A stretch of 64,000 nt of DNA from Microbulbifer sediminum (lineage in GTDB: Bacteria; Pseudomonadota; Gammaproteobacteria; Pseudomonadales; Cellvibrionaceae), in contig NZ_JAJSAP010000001.1 in assembly GCF_021729035.1 (NCBI RefSeq), positions 186,001 through 250,000 of the forward strand, written 5' to 3'. Below the pieces are notes generated by a model, which saw only the letters and a program-made list of their open reading frames with translations, was not told the origin of the DNA and searched no databases. Made by a program: the position numbers and the translations under genes. Positions within the stretch are counted from its first letter, which is position 1. Every line of letters begins with the position of its first letter. This document shows, piece by piece, positions 9,591 through 18,652 of this stretch.

Positions 9591-10727
9591 TTACTGGGCA
9601 GAAAACACGTCCTTTCCAGCAATCCAGGTTTTCTTAACCCGGACATCGCCATCCAATAAAATCAGGTCCGCGCGCGCACCCGCCTTGAGCCGGCCGCCCG
9701 GGAAACCGAGAAACTGAGACGGATAGAGCGAGGCCATGCGCAGGGCCTCGGTCAACTCGACACCACACCAGTCGCGGATGTTGCGCACCGCGCTGATCAT
9801 ATCCAGGTGCGAGCCGGCCAGCTCCCCGGTGCTGGAGGTCAGGCGATCCCCCTCGCGCACCACAGTGCGGTCAAACAGCGGGAAGCTGGTCTCCTCGCTG
9901 CCCACCAGAGACATGGCATCGGTCACCAGCATGACCTTGCCGCGCGGCTTGGCCTTCAGGGCCAGCGTCATTGCCTCCGGGCTAACGTGGTGGCCGTCCG
10001 CGATCAGGCCACACCAGGCTTGATCACTGATCAGGGCCGTGCCCACCATGCCCGGCTCGCGCGAATGCAACGGCGACATGGCGTTGTACAGGTGCGTAAA
10101 GCCGGTGGCCCCGGCCTCGAGTGCCGCAGCGGCGGTAGCGCCATCGGCATTAGAGTGGCCAAGGCAGACTTTCACCCCAAGGTCCACCAGCTTTCGAATA
10201 TCCTCCGGCGCCACATTTTCCGGCGCCAGCGTGACCATCTTGATACCCAGGTCATCACGGGCGTAAATGGCGAGCTCCCCGTCAGTAAGCGGCCGGATAA
10301 AACGCTCTTCATGGGTACCCTTCTTGGGCGCACTCAGGTGTGGCCCCTCGAAATGCACACCCAGCACCCCCGGTACGCCCTCACGCAGCGCCTCACTCAC
10401 GGCATCGGCAGCGAGTTGCATCACCTCGATTTCATCAGTGATGAGCGTGGGCATAAAACCGGTGGTGCCATAGCGCGCGTGGGCGCTGCTCATTTTGGCC
10501 AGTGATGCCACGGTGGGCTCATTGTTAAACAATACGCCTCCGCCTCCGTTGACCTGGACATCCACCAGGCCGGGTGCCAGCAGGCCCTCCAAGCGCTGTG
10601 TGCCCCCCGGTACACTACCGCCCAGACCGGAAATCCGGCCCTCGCCGTCGATCTGCAGGGTTAAATCGCTATATAACCGCTCGCCGTCAAATAACTTTTC
10701 GGCTACCAGAACCTGGTTCACGGGCAT
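9591..10727 (-). CDS. nagA: N-acetylglucosamine-6-phosphate deacetylase
   Basis: Converts GlcNAc-6-phosphate to glucosamine-6-phosphate and acetate. The 378 residues match the family (about 380). Amidohydrolase hallmarks are VDVQVNGGGG near 50, the HFEGPHLSAPKKGTHE metal and substrate motif near 125, CLGHSNAD, the GFTHLYNAMSPLHSREPG block with a metal-ligand histidine, and VTDAMS with the catalytic aspartate. A GGGGAG ribosome-binding site sits directly upstream of ATG 10727. It is 28 bases after the SIS-domain deaminase gene and 36 bases before nagP. Confidence 0.95.
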   Translation of the reverse strand: MPVNQVLVAEKLFDGERLYSDLTLQIDGEGRISGLGGSVPGGTQRLEGLLAPGLVDVQVNGGGGVLFNNEPTVASLAKMSSAHARYGTTGFMPTLITDEIEVMQLAADAVSEALREGVPGVLGVHFEGPHLSAPKKGTHEERFIRPLTDGELAIYARDDLGIKMVTLAPENVAPEDIRKLVDLGVKVCLGHSNADGATAAAALEAGATGFTHLYNAMSPLHSREPGMVGTALISDQAWCGLIADGHHVSPEAMTLALKAKPRGKVMLVTDAMSLVGSEETSFPLFDRTVVREGDRLTSSTGELAGSHLDMISAVRNIRDWCGVELTEALRMASLYPSQFLGFPGGRLKAGARADLILLDGDVRVKKTWIAGKDVFSAQ

Positions 10728-10755
10728 CTCCCCATCTGCTTGCTGCGTCCCGTCA

Positions 10756-11799
10756 TCAGACCGTCTGGGTGACTTTCTTCAGGCCGGCGGGCTCATCCGG
10801 GTTGATCCCGCGACTGACCGCCACATGGGCCACATCGATATAGAAACGCTGCAACAAGGCCAGGGGCGCGACGCGCGGGTGCACGCCCTGGCTGGGCACA
10901 TGCAGGTTAATCAGGGTGCCACCGCGGCGGATGATATCGGCGATCTGTTCACTGTGTGCCTGGAAGGACTCGTCCTCGATGGGCACATTAATCACGGTGA
11001 GCTTCTGCTCCACCAGAGTCACCGGGCCGTGCAGGAACTCCGCGCTGGAGAAGGATTCCGCGTGGATGTTGCAGACCTCTTTCAGCTTCAGTGCCAATTC
11101 GCGGGTAATGCCGTAACCGGGGCCGCGCCCCAGCACCACCAGGTTTTTAACCGCGGCCAGATCCTCCGGGCGCAGCTGGACTTCCGCGTCGACAGCGTCG
11201 CGCAGGACCTGCGGCAATGCATCCACCCCGGCCAGCAGCTCTTCGCTCTCGGTCCAGTTGGCCACCAGCTGCAGCACTGCCGACAGCGTGGCCAGGTAAC
11301 TCTTGGTGGCGGCGACCGCCTTTTCCGGCCCTGCCTTTAGCGGCACTGTGAGGTCGGCGATATCCTTGATCGGCGCTGATTCATCATTCACCAGTGCCAC
11401 GGTGTAGGCCCCCGCTTCCTTTGCCATCCGGGCCTGCGCCAGGATATCCGGGCTGCGGCCGGACTGGGAGATCACCAGCACCAGCGCGTCCTGGAGTTTC
11501 AGCTTGCGACCGTAGACGCTGGAAACCGATGGGGCCGCGGCAAAGGTAGGTACACCGGTCTCGATTTCTATCAGGTACTTGGCAAACACCCCGGCATGAT
11601 CCGAAGAGCCGCGGCCCACAATCATGACAAAGCGTGGCGGTTGCCGGCGCAGTCTCTCACCGAGCTCTGCCATGACCCCGGCATTGACCTGCAACTGTTC
11701 GGCGATCCGGTCGGGCGCCTCACGGGCCTCCGTTTCCATAACCGTCTTGACCATGGTGCTGCCCACCTGTGTTGTTTCGGCGCGATGTCCTGCAGTCAT
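10756..11799 (-). CDS. nagB-II: SIS-domain glucosamine-6-phosphate deaminase (NagB-II type)
   Basis: A 347-residue protein with two sugar isomerase (SIS) domains like the isomerase half of GlmS, but without the glutaminase domain. The first SIS domain has VGRGSSDHAG (61-70) and SQSGRSPD (111-118). The second has VVLGRGPGYG (221-230) and the AESFSSAEFLHGP active-site segment. Enzymes of this type deaminate glucosamine-6-phosphate to fructose-6-phosphate and ammonia, replacing classical NagB. No classical nagB is present in the window. It sits between nagK (24 bases upstream) and nagA (28 bases downstream). Confidence 0.92.
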   Translation of the reverse strand: MTAGHRAETTQVGSTMVKTVMETEAREAPDRIAEQLQVNAGVMAELGERLRRQPPRFVMIVGRGSSDHAGVFAKYLIEIETGVPTFAAAPSVSSVYGRKLKLQDALVLVISQSGRSPDILAQARMAKEAGAYTVALVNDESAPIKDIADLTVPLKAGPEKAVAATKSYLATLSAVLQLVANWTESEELLAGVDALPQVLRDAVDAEVQLRPEDLAAVKNLVVLGRGPGYGITRELALKLKEVCNIHAESFSSAEFLHGPVTLVEQKLTVINVPIEDESFQAHSEQIADIIRRGGTLINLHVPSQGVHPRVAPLALLQRFYIDVAHVAVSRGINPDEPAGLKKVTQTV

Positions 11800-11823
11800 A
11801 ATATTCTCGAGCTTCTCTGCTTG

Positions 11824-12768
11824 TTAACCGAACAGGGCCTTCCCCTCAGATTCCGCGATCGGCTCCCCGGCGCTGATGTCCGCCGCCATCGACTGCTGTG
11901 CAAAATGCACGCAGCCTATCTCTGGCGGATCCAATGGATCCGCCAGCCGCGCCACCACATGCGGCGCCAGCCAGGGCTGTAAACGTGGGGCCAGGCCGCC
12001 GATGATCGACAGGCGCGGCGCGTTGAATTCCAGCAACTTATCCGCGAGGTCACTGATATAACCGGCACCATCACGCATGATCGCGCTGGCTACCGGGTCA
12101 CCGGCCTCGGCGCACTCAACTACCTGCACTGCCAATCGAGCGTAATGACTGGAAGACTTGCCTCCAATCTTTTCGAACACGTCATTGGCGTCCCTGCTGC
12201 CCAGGGCGCGCAGCAGTTCACCCTTCAACCGTGACTCCTCAGCCAGCCCGTCGAGGGCCAAAAACAGGTACTTGACCGCCTCCATCCCCATCCAGGCGCC
12301 ACTGCCCTTGTCCCCATGGGGGAAACCGTGGCCACCCAGTACCTCTGCCCGCCCACCGACCCAGGCATAACCACAGGAACCGGTGCCCGCAATAATCACC
12401 GCACCTTCCCCGCCACGGTGGGCCCCCAGGCAGGCCGAGTGCTGGTCGGTGGTCAGGTACATCTTGCGAAACGGGTGTGACCAGGAGGCCATCTTGTTGT
12501 AAAGGCTGGGCATGTTGACCCCGGCCAGCCCGACACCAGCCACCAGCTCGCCCAACAAGTCCGGGGAGAGCCCGGCGTCGGCCAGGGCGAGGGAAGCGGA
12601 GCGCACGATCGAGTCGATTGTCTGTGCATATCCGTGCAGGGGGTTGGCGGGGCCCGCGACGCCGGTGCCCAGCACACGGTTGTCGCTATCGACGACCGAG
12701 GCGCGACATTTGCTGCCGCCGCCGTCGATACCTATGCAAAGGGGCTCGCTGTGTCTCGAAGCAACCAT
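11824..12768 (-). CDS. nagK: N-acetylglucosamine kinase, BadF/BadG family
   Basis: Phosphorylates cytoplasmic GlcNAc to GlcNAc-6-phosphate, as needed when uptake is by a permease (NagP) rather than a phosphotransferase system. The 314-residue protein belongs to the BcrAD/BadFG ATPase family: phosphate-1 loop CIGIDGGGSKCRAS (11-24), IIAGTGSCGYAW and GGHGFPHGDKGSGAW with the adenosine/phosphate contacts, and IIGGLAPRL near the C-terminus. It is the first gene of the nag operon. A LacI-type palindrome lies about 120 bases upstream. Confidence 0.93.
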   Translation of the reverse strand: MVASRHSEPLCIGIDGGGSKCRASVVDSDNRVLGTGVAGPANPLHGYAQTIDSIVRSASLALADAGLSPDLLGELVAGVGLAGVNMPSLYNKMASWSHPFRKMYLTTDQHSACLGAHRGGEGAVIIAGTGSCGYAWVGGRAEVLGGHGFPHGDKGSGAWMGMEAVKYLFLALDGLAEESRLKGELLRALGSRDANDVFEKIGGKSSSHYARLAVQVVECAEAGDPVASAIMRDGAGYISDLADKLLEFNAPRLSIIGGLAPRLQPWLAPHVVARLADPLDPPEIGCVHFAQQSMAADISAGEPIAESEGKALFG

Positions 12769-12875
12769 CTGAATCGGCCTCTAAGAATCTCTTTTGTTAT
12801 GTATCCATCACCTGCCCTACCCAAATTCCCCGGAGACAGGAAGGGCGCACGTGGCGCCGGTGCCATACGATAAAA

Positions 12876-12910
12876 ATCATACTACAGGACGGATGACAGC
12901 GTTGTCATCC
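12876..12910 (-). promoter_or_regulatory. LacI-type operator and -10 element upstream of nagK
   Basis: GGATGACAGCGTTGTCATCC (12891-12910) is a 20-base palindrome with one mismatched pair and central CG. It shares the ATGACA-n4-TGTCAT core with the site upstream of pgi. On the minus strand a TATGAT -10-like hexamer lies at 12876-12881, placing the operator over the expected -35 region. No other signal is seen in the 342-base gap between nagK and the next gene (12769-13110). Confidence 0.72.
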
Positions 12911-13110
12911 CCTTTTTGGGAAAAATTCCGCTTTCAGACGGCAAACTGCACCTTATGCGCCCTCTCTGTGCTGCCGGCGTGATCCAGCACGCCCCTACTG
13001 CAACAATCCTGTCACATTTTTCTGCGATAACAGCCGCCGCCTCCCGGCTGCCACAGTCACCGGGGAAAGGAATTGCCCGGGACTATTGAGCAGGATAGAG
13101 AGGTTTGTTG

Positions 13111-14424
13111 ATGGGTGCTTTCACGCATAGGGGACTGGCGCTGCTTTTGGTTCTCTGGACACTTCCGTCCTTCGCTACAGAGACCCAGACCCTGTTCCGG
13201 CTCACAGGCTCCAACACCATTGGTGCAGAATTGGCTCCCGGGCTGGTTCGGGGCTACCTGGAAAGCCGCGGCGCAACGAACATCAAGCAACGCAGCGCCA
13301 GTGAGCGCCACTGGATTAGCGCAGACCTGGCGGGCCGGCGTGTTGAAATCCCGATCATCGCCCTGGGATCCAGTACCGGATTCAAGGCCCTGGACGCAGG
13401 AACAGCAGACATTGGCATGGCTTCCCGGAAAATAAAAGCGGGGGAAGTGAAGCGATTGGAGCGCCTTGGGGACATGACCAGTGGGGCCGCCGAGCATGTC
13501 ATTGGCCTCGACGCCTTGGTGGTGGCAGTACACCCGATGAATCCGCTGCAGCAGCTGTCCATAGAGCAGCTACAGCGCATCTATCGCGGTGACATCCGCA
13601 ACTGGCGGGATCTGGGTGGCGCCGACCTGCCCATCCAGCCGCTGCATCGCGATATCGACTCGGGAACCCGCGCCACTTTCGACAAGGAAGTTTTTGGCGG
13701 CAGCCGGCAGGCCGAACCCCATGTCTACGAGGTGTCAGGCAATGCCGAAACCCACAGGATGGTCCTGTCCCGCCCCGGGGCGATCGGTTACCTGCCATTC
13801 GCAGATGCCGAAAAAGTGAAAAAAGTGGCGATCAAGGCCGGCAAGCTGGTCGCGATGGTACCCGACCCTGGCATCGTGGCCACCGAGGACTTCCCCCTCA
13901 CCCGCCGCCTCTACCTCTATCGCAACCCCGGCCGCCACCAACCGGAGGTCGAAGACTTTCTGCGCTTTGTGGAGTCAACCGCTGGCCAGGAATTGGTGGC
14001 CGACAGTGGGTTTATCAACCTTTCGCCAGTCACCCTGGACGTACTGCCCTATCCCAACGCCCCCGGGGAATACCAGGCCCTGATGCGCGAAGGGCGACGG
14101 CTGAGCATTTCATTCCGCTTCGCCAACGGCAGTGCCGAACTGGACAACCGCGCCCGCAAAGACCTGCGACGACTGGAGGAATATCTGCAGCAGGCCGGAC
14201 GCGAGCTCGACCTCACCCTGGTGGGTTTCTCCGACCAGGGGGCCAACAGCAACGTCACGGGCCTGATTTCGCGCTTCCGAGCCTTGAAAGTACGCGGCGC
14301 CCTGCTGCGGGAACACAATATCCGTAACATCAATATACTGGCGCTCGGTGCCTTTGCCCCCCTCGCCGCAAACGCCGGGCAGGCCCCATTCAAGAACAGC
14401 AGAGTGGAGGTATGGATCCGGTAG
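13111..14424 (+). CDS. PstS-like phosphate-binding protein fused to a C-terminal OmpA domain
   Basis: A 437-residue exported protein. Residues 1-22 are a signal peptide (cleavage likely after PSFA). The next ~300 residues form a PBP-like/PstS domain: RLTGSNTIG, the ASRKI switch, IGLDALVVAVHP, and DSGTRATFDKEVF, motifs that bind phosphate-like ligands in PstS. The last ~110 residues (from about 325) form an OmpA-type domain (FANGSAELDNRARKDLRRL ... GFSDQGANSN ... SRFRALKVRGAL) that in its family binds peptidoglycan. A GAGAGG ribosome-binding site precedes ATG 13111. No pst transporter genes are adjacent, so the role may be sensing or retention rather than uptake. Confidence 0.85.
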   Translation: MGAFTHRGLALLLVLWTLPSFATETQTLFRLTGSNTIGAELAPGLVRGYLESRGATNIKQRSASERHWISADLAGRRVEIPIIALGSSTGFKALDAGTADIGMASRKIKAGEVKRLERLGDMTSGAAEHVIGLDALVVAVHPMNPLQQLSIEQLQRIYRGDIRNWRDLGGADLPIQPLHRDIDSGTRATFDKEVFGGSRQAEPHVYEVSGNAETHRMVLSRPGAIGYLPFADAEKVKKVAIKAGKLVAMVPDPGIVATEDFPLTRRLYLYRNPGRHQPEVEDFLRFVESTAGQELVADSGFINLSPVTLDVLPYPNAPGEYQALMREGRRLSISFRFANGSAELDNRARKDLRRLEEYLQQAGRELDLTLVGFSDQGANSNVTGLISRFRALKVRGALLREHNIRNINILALGAFAPLAANAGQAPFKNSRVEVWIR

Positions 14425-14621
14425 CTCCTACCCGGTTGCCTGTGCCGACGAATCCACGCCATTGCAGCCCGCGTAAGTGAGTGCAGGGGGCCGGGTCGTG
14501 TCTGAACACTTCATCACGACCGGCCAGCGCTCGCCCCGCCCCCGATTGCATAGACTTGTATTCTGAAGCGGTCTCGAATGTCCACGGCGGCTGAGCCGGG
14601 ATATCACCAGAAGGCGTGAAA

Positions 14622-15515
14622 ATGTACGGTCTCGTTGACTCCTCACCCGGTAAGGCCGGGCCATGCTGCCGTCCTGGCCCGTGGCGGCGGCCGGCGCTCC
14701 TTCTCAGCTGCCTGCTGTTACTGGCCAGCTGCTCCAGTATCCAGTTTGCCTACAACCAGCTTGACCGCTGGATGCGCTGGCAGATTGATGACTATGTGGA
14801 TTTCAGTGACGAGCAGGAATTGATGCTGAGACAGTCACTAGACCAATTCCACACCTGGCACCGCCGCACCCAGTTGCCCCGCTATGCCGACTACCTGGAT
14901 GAACTGGCCACACGCGTCGAATCCCGTGACTTCGGACCGCCAGACCTGCCCGCAGTTGAGGCAGAGCTGACCGCATTCTGGGAGACAGCCAGCGCCCAGC
15001 TCTACAACCTGCTGATGCCGCTGAGTGCCACGCTGTCTCGCGAGCAGGTGCGTGAGCTGGCAGAGAATATGCGCGAGAAGCGTGAAGAAAGCCTGGAAAA
15101 GTGGCAGAAAAGCCCTGAGAAAGTGGAAAAAAGGCGCCGCAAGCGCATCCGCAAGCAGAGTGAGCGCTGGCTGGGATCGCTGCGCGAGGAGCAGGAGCAG
15201 CTGATCGCCAGCTGGGTTCACCAGGTCGCCTACAACCCGCTGTTGCGCGACCGGCAGCGGGAAAAGTGGCAGTCCGCCTTTATCGATCTGCTGTGGCGCC
15301 GCCCGGAAGGTTACCAGGAACAGCTGCGGGACCTGATCGACAATCCCCAGCAACTCTGGTCGCCGGAATACCGGCTGGTGCAGGAGATGCGCGAACAGCG
15401 CGCGCGGGAACTGGGGGAACAGATCCTCGCTACCATCGACGACAAACAGCGTAACCACCTGACCCGGGAACTGCGCAAATACGCCGGGGACTTTCGCGCG
15501 CTCAGCGCGCAATAA
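14622..15515 (+). CDS. DUF6279-type lipoprotein
   Basis: A 297-residue predicted lipoprotein. The start ATG 14622 is preceded by AGAAGG at a spacing of 7. The hydrophobic signal ends in the lipobox LLLASC with Cys37 as the lipidated residue. The mature part begins SSIQFAYNQLDRWMRWQIDDYVDF, which fits the DUF6279 family, and continues as a mostly helical, highly charged domain; residues 145-180 are rich in Lys, Arg and Glu and probably form a long helix. The function is unknown. It is separated from its neighbours by 197 and 95 bases and may be monocistronic. Confidence 0.8.
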   Translation: MYGLVDSSPGKAGPCCRPGPWRRPALLLSCLLLLASCSSIQFAYNQLDRWMRWQIDDYVDFSDEQELMLRQSLDQFHTWHRRTQLPRYADYLDELATRVESRDFGPPDLPAVEAELTAFWETASAQLYNLLMPLSATLSREQVRELAENMREKREESLEKWQKSPEKVEKRRRKRIRKQSERWLGSLREEQEQLIASWVHQVAYNPLLRDRQREKWQSAFIDLLWRRPEGYQEQLRDLIDNPQQLWSPEYRLVQEMREQRARELGEQILATIDDKQRNHLTRELRKYAGDFRALSAQ

Positions 15516-15610
15516 TTACAACTGAAACGAACGACCGGCCAGCAATAGTTGCTGACGACCACAGGGCTGGCCTGCTAAGCTCGCCACCTCAGTTTTCAGC
15601 TACATGAGGG

Positions 15611-16891
15611 ATGAACGTGCAAATCGACTCCGCCAGACGCGATCAGTTAGAGCAATGGGCAAAGGAACTGGAGGCACAGTACCAGCGTATCTGCCAACAT
15701 GAGCTCAACCTGGACCTGACCCGCGGCAAGCCATCCGCGGAGCAACTGCACCTCTCCGACAAGCTGGACGGCATCCTCAATGGTGACTACCGTTCGCCGG
15801 ACGGCATTGATACCCGCAACTATGGTGGCCTGGACGGGCTGCCCTGCACCCGCGCCCTGGGTGCCGATATATTGCAGGTGCCTACGGAAGAGGTAATGGC
15901 GGGTGGCAACAGCTCACTGACCCTGATGTACCATGCGGTCCTGACCGGCTACCTGTTCGGGTATGCCGGCACCAAGCCCTGGCGTGAACTGCAGGCTCCC
16001 AAGTTCCTCTGCCCGGTGCCGGGGTATGACCGTCACTTTTCAATCTGCGAGCAGCTGGGTATCGGCATGGTCAACGTGCCCATGACCGCTAGCGGGCCGG
16101 ATATGGATGTAGCGGAAAAGCTGGTGCGCGAAGACCAGGACATCATCGGTATCTGGTGCGTACCCAAGTTTTCCAATCCCACCGGTGTCACCTACGACCA
16201 GGATACCGTCAATCGCCTGGCCCAGCTGGGCCAGCTGGCAAACCCGGGATTCCGGATATTCTGGGATAATGCCTATGCCATCCACGACCTGGACCAGCAT
16301 ATCAACCTGCCCAGCATCCGTTCGGCGACCATCGAGAATGACACTGCCGACTCGGTGATTCAGTTTGCCTCCACCTCAAAGGTCACCCATGCCGGCGCCG
16401 GCGTCGCCTTTGTCAGCGCCAGCCGCGCCAACCTGGATTCGCTCAGGCAGCAGATGCAGGCCATGACCATTGGCCCGGACAAGGTAAACCAGCTGCGACA
16501 TTCACGCCTGTTTCCCGAATTCACGCTGCTCAAGGAGCATATGCAGCGGCATGCCGATATTCTCAAGCCAAAATTCGAGTGTGTGCTGAAACACCTGCAG
16601 GAGGCGTTCGGCGATTCGGACCTGGGCGAATGGGAAGCGCCCCACGGTGGATACTTTATCTCCTTTGATACCCGTCCCGGCTGCGCCACTGAAGTAGTGA
16701 AGCTGGCGGCCGGCGCCGGGGTCAAGCTCACCCCGGCCGGCGCCACTTTCCCTTATGGCAAGGACCCGGACAACCGTAATATCCGCATCGCACCCAGCTT
16801 CCCTCCGCTGGAGGAGCTGGATACCGCCATGTCGGTGCTGGTCCTGTGCATCAAGCTGGCCAGCGTCCGCGAGCAGCTGAAGCACGCCTGA
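15611..16891 (+). CDS. Aspartate aminotransferase, type Ic (PLP-dependent)
   Basis: A 426-residue cytoplasmic PLP enzyme of the aminotransferase I fold. It matches the less common type Ic group: LDLTRGKPSAEQL near 34-45 and RNYGGLDGLP at 69-78 are hallmarks. The active site shows Asn189 in FSNPTG, Asp219 in WDNAYAIHD and the Schiff-base Lys257 in STSKVTHAG. The reaction is presumably aspartate/2-oxoglutarate transamination, although related proteins have wider specificity. A strong terminator follows 39 bases after the stop, so it forms a single-gene unit. Confidence 0.9.
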   Translation: MNVQIDSARRDQLEQWAKELEAQYQRICQHELNLDLTRGKPSAEQLHLSDKLDGILNGDYRSPDGIDTRNYGGLDGLPCTRALGADILQVPTEEVMAGGNSSLTLMYHAVLTGYLFGYAGTKPWRELQAPKFLCPVPGYDRHFSICEQLGIGMVNVPMTASGPDMDVAEKLVREDQDIIGIWCVPKFSNPTGVTYDQDTVNRLAQLGQLANPGFRIFWDNAYAIHDLDQHINLPSIRSATIENDTADSVIQFASTSKVTHAGAGVAFVSASRANLDSLRQQMQAMTIGPDKVNQLRHSRLFPEFTLLKEHMQRHADILKPKFECVLKHLQEAFGDSDLGEWEAPHGGYFISFDTRPGCATEVVKLAAGAGVKLTPAGATFPYGKDPDNRNIRIAPSFPPLEELDTAMSVLVLCIKLASVREQLKHA

Positions 16892-16930
16892 TTCCGTCTG
16901 CCAACAGGAACTGCCAATCACCGGTAAACA

Positions 16931-16956
16931 GGGACGCATTTTGCGTCCCTTTTTTT
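16931..16956 (+). terminator. Rho-independent terminator
   Basis: GGGACGCA and TGCGTCCC form an 8-base perfect stem with a TTT loop, followed by seven T (16950-16956). It lies 39 bases after the aminotransferase stop codon. Confidence 0.93.
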
Positions 16957-16978
16957 ATGCCACGGGTCACCGCCCCAA

Positions 16979-18652
16979 TCACCCGGCCAGGTATCTCCGG
17001 GCGAACTTGGGATCCATCATCTGCACATCCACCACTACCAGCCCATCGACCGAACCGCAGAAATCCGGGTCCACGTTAAAGGCATGGAAGCTGGTACCTC
17101 CCGGAACCGTGACCGCGGTGTACTTCTTGAACAGGGGTGGCAGCACCACCCCCTCTTCCTTCAGGATCAGCTTGAGCTGCAACATATCCTGCCCGGCATC
17201 GCCACTGAGCGATGGCAGGTCTTCACACATCTCCGCAAACGGCAGGCGCGCGTCACCCAGGGGGGCGTCGGGGGAATAGTGATGCAGGAAATAGCGCACG
17301 ATGGCAGACTTGGCCCGCACGGAGAAGGTGCCAGGCATGGATACCGGGCCAAACAGGTAGCGCACCCCATTGCCGGCGATCCACTTGCCGATACCACACC
17401 ACAGCAGGTCCAGGCCGCGACTACGCCAGTATTCGGGCAACAGGAAACTGCGCCCCAGTTCTGCCGAACCGGGCAGGCACTCCCGGGGCGGGCGCGGGTA
17501 CTTGAACAGGGTACAGCTGTACACCTGGTCCGGCTGAAGCCGGTTGGTGCTGGCCAGGCGATAGGCACCGGCAATCTGACTGGCCTTTGCATCCCAGAGC
17601 AGGAGATGGTCGTAATGCGCATCAAACGCATCCCAGTCGCGGCACAGGCCGGTTCCCTCTCCCACAGCCCGGAACGCAATTTCCCGGCAACGGGACAGCT
17701 CCCGCATCACCGGGCATTCCGGCCGCCGGCGATATAACCGAACCGAAAGGTCCCCCTGCTGCACCAGCACCTGGCACCGCCCGATGACGTCCGCCACCCG
17801 CTCCGGCGATTCCGCCGCCGCGACCGGCTCCGGCCCCAGCGGCAGCGGTGAGTGATGCAACTGGTAAACGTGTTTACGCCACAGGCGCCCCTGAGCCCGC
17901 GGTGTCAGCGGCCACTGGCAGAAATAACCTGCCTCGACCGGGCTGCCGATCCGGATATCGATACTGCCACTCGCCTGCTTGAACATCTCGCGGATCAGCC
18001 ACAGAGTGGAAAGAGGTTTGTTGACCATCGACAGGCCGTAAAACCACAGTGAATTACGGCCGCGAACCTGTACCGGCAGGATCGGGGCGCCGGCCCTGGC
18101 AGCAAAGCGGATGAAACCCGGGTTCCACCTTCCATCGCGAACGCCCTTTGGGGTCATGCGCGATACCTCACCGGCGGGAAACACGATGACGGCCCCGCCC
18201 TGCCCGAGATGCTCATGGATCCGCTCTATATCCCCCCGCCGGGTGTGGCCGTTGAAATTGTTCACCGGCAACAGATATTGGTGCAACGGCTCGATCTTCC
18301 ACAGCAGCTGGCTTGCCACGGCCCGCACGTCACCACGAACCCGAGCCACCATGTCGATCAGGGCCAGGCCGTCGAGGCTGCCCAGTGGATGGTTGGAGAC
18401 AATTACCAGCGGACCTGTTGAAGGTATTCGGTCAAGCTCACCGGGAAACAGGTTGTAGTGGAACTCAAAATGGGCGAAGACCTGCCGGATAAAGTCCAGC
18501 CCGCCGAGATGGGGATACAGACGGCCGAATGCCTGCAACTTTTCCTCACGGCATATTTTCTTCAGCGTGGCGAAGGCCAGGCGTCTTGTCGCCGTTTGCG
18601 GGGCGGAACTGAACCAGGGGTTGTTCGCCACAAGGCTGTCCAGCTGAATCAT
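16979..18652 (-). CDS. Two-domain acyltransferase fusion: PlsC-like plus GNAT (OlsF-like ornithine-lipid synthase)
   Basis: A 557-residue fusion. The N-terminal half (about 60-270) is a lysophospholipid acyltransferase domain with the catalytic NHPLGSLD motif (His88 and Asp94, an HX5D spacing) and the FPAGEVSR substrate motif. The C-terminal half (about 300-490) is a hemolysin-type acyl-ACP-dependent GNAT domain (AGAYRLASTNRL ... ELGRSFLLPEYW ... YLFGPVSMPGTF). This arrangement is that of OlsF, which N-acylates ornithine with one domain and O-acylates the lyso-lipid with the other to make ornithine lipids. Substrate is inferred. Its start overlaps the metallophosphoesterase stop by four bases (ATGA). 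Confidence 0.85.
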   Translation of the reverse strand: MIQLDSLVANNPWFSSAPQTATRRLAFATLKKICREEKLQAFGRLYPHLGGLDFIRQVFAHFEFHYNLFPGELDRIPSTGPLVIVSNHPLGSLDGLALIDMVARVRGDVRAVASQLLWKIEPLHQYLLPVNNFNGHTRRGDIERIHEHLGQGGAVIVFPAGEVSRMTPKGVRDGRWNPGFIRFAARAGAPILPVQVRGRNSLWFYGLSMVNKPLSTLWLIREMFKQASGSIDIRIGSPVEAGYFCQWPLTPRAQGRLWRKHVYQLHHSPLPLGPEPVAAAESPERVADVIGRCQVLVQQGDLSVRLYRRRPECPVMRELSRCREIAFRAVGEGTGLCRDWDAFDAHYDHLLLWDAKASQIAGAYRLASTNRLQPDQVYSCTLFKYPRPPRECLPGSAELGRSFLLPEYWRSRGLDLLWCGIGKWIAGNGVRYLFGPVSMPGTFSVRAKSAIVRYFLHHYSPDAPLGDARLPFAEMCEDLPSLSGDAGQDMLQLKLILKEEGVVLPPLFKKYTAVTVPGGTSFHAFNVDPDFCGSVDGLVVVDVQMMDPKFARRYLAG

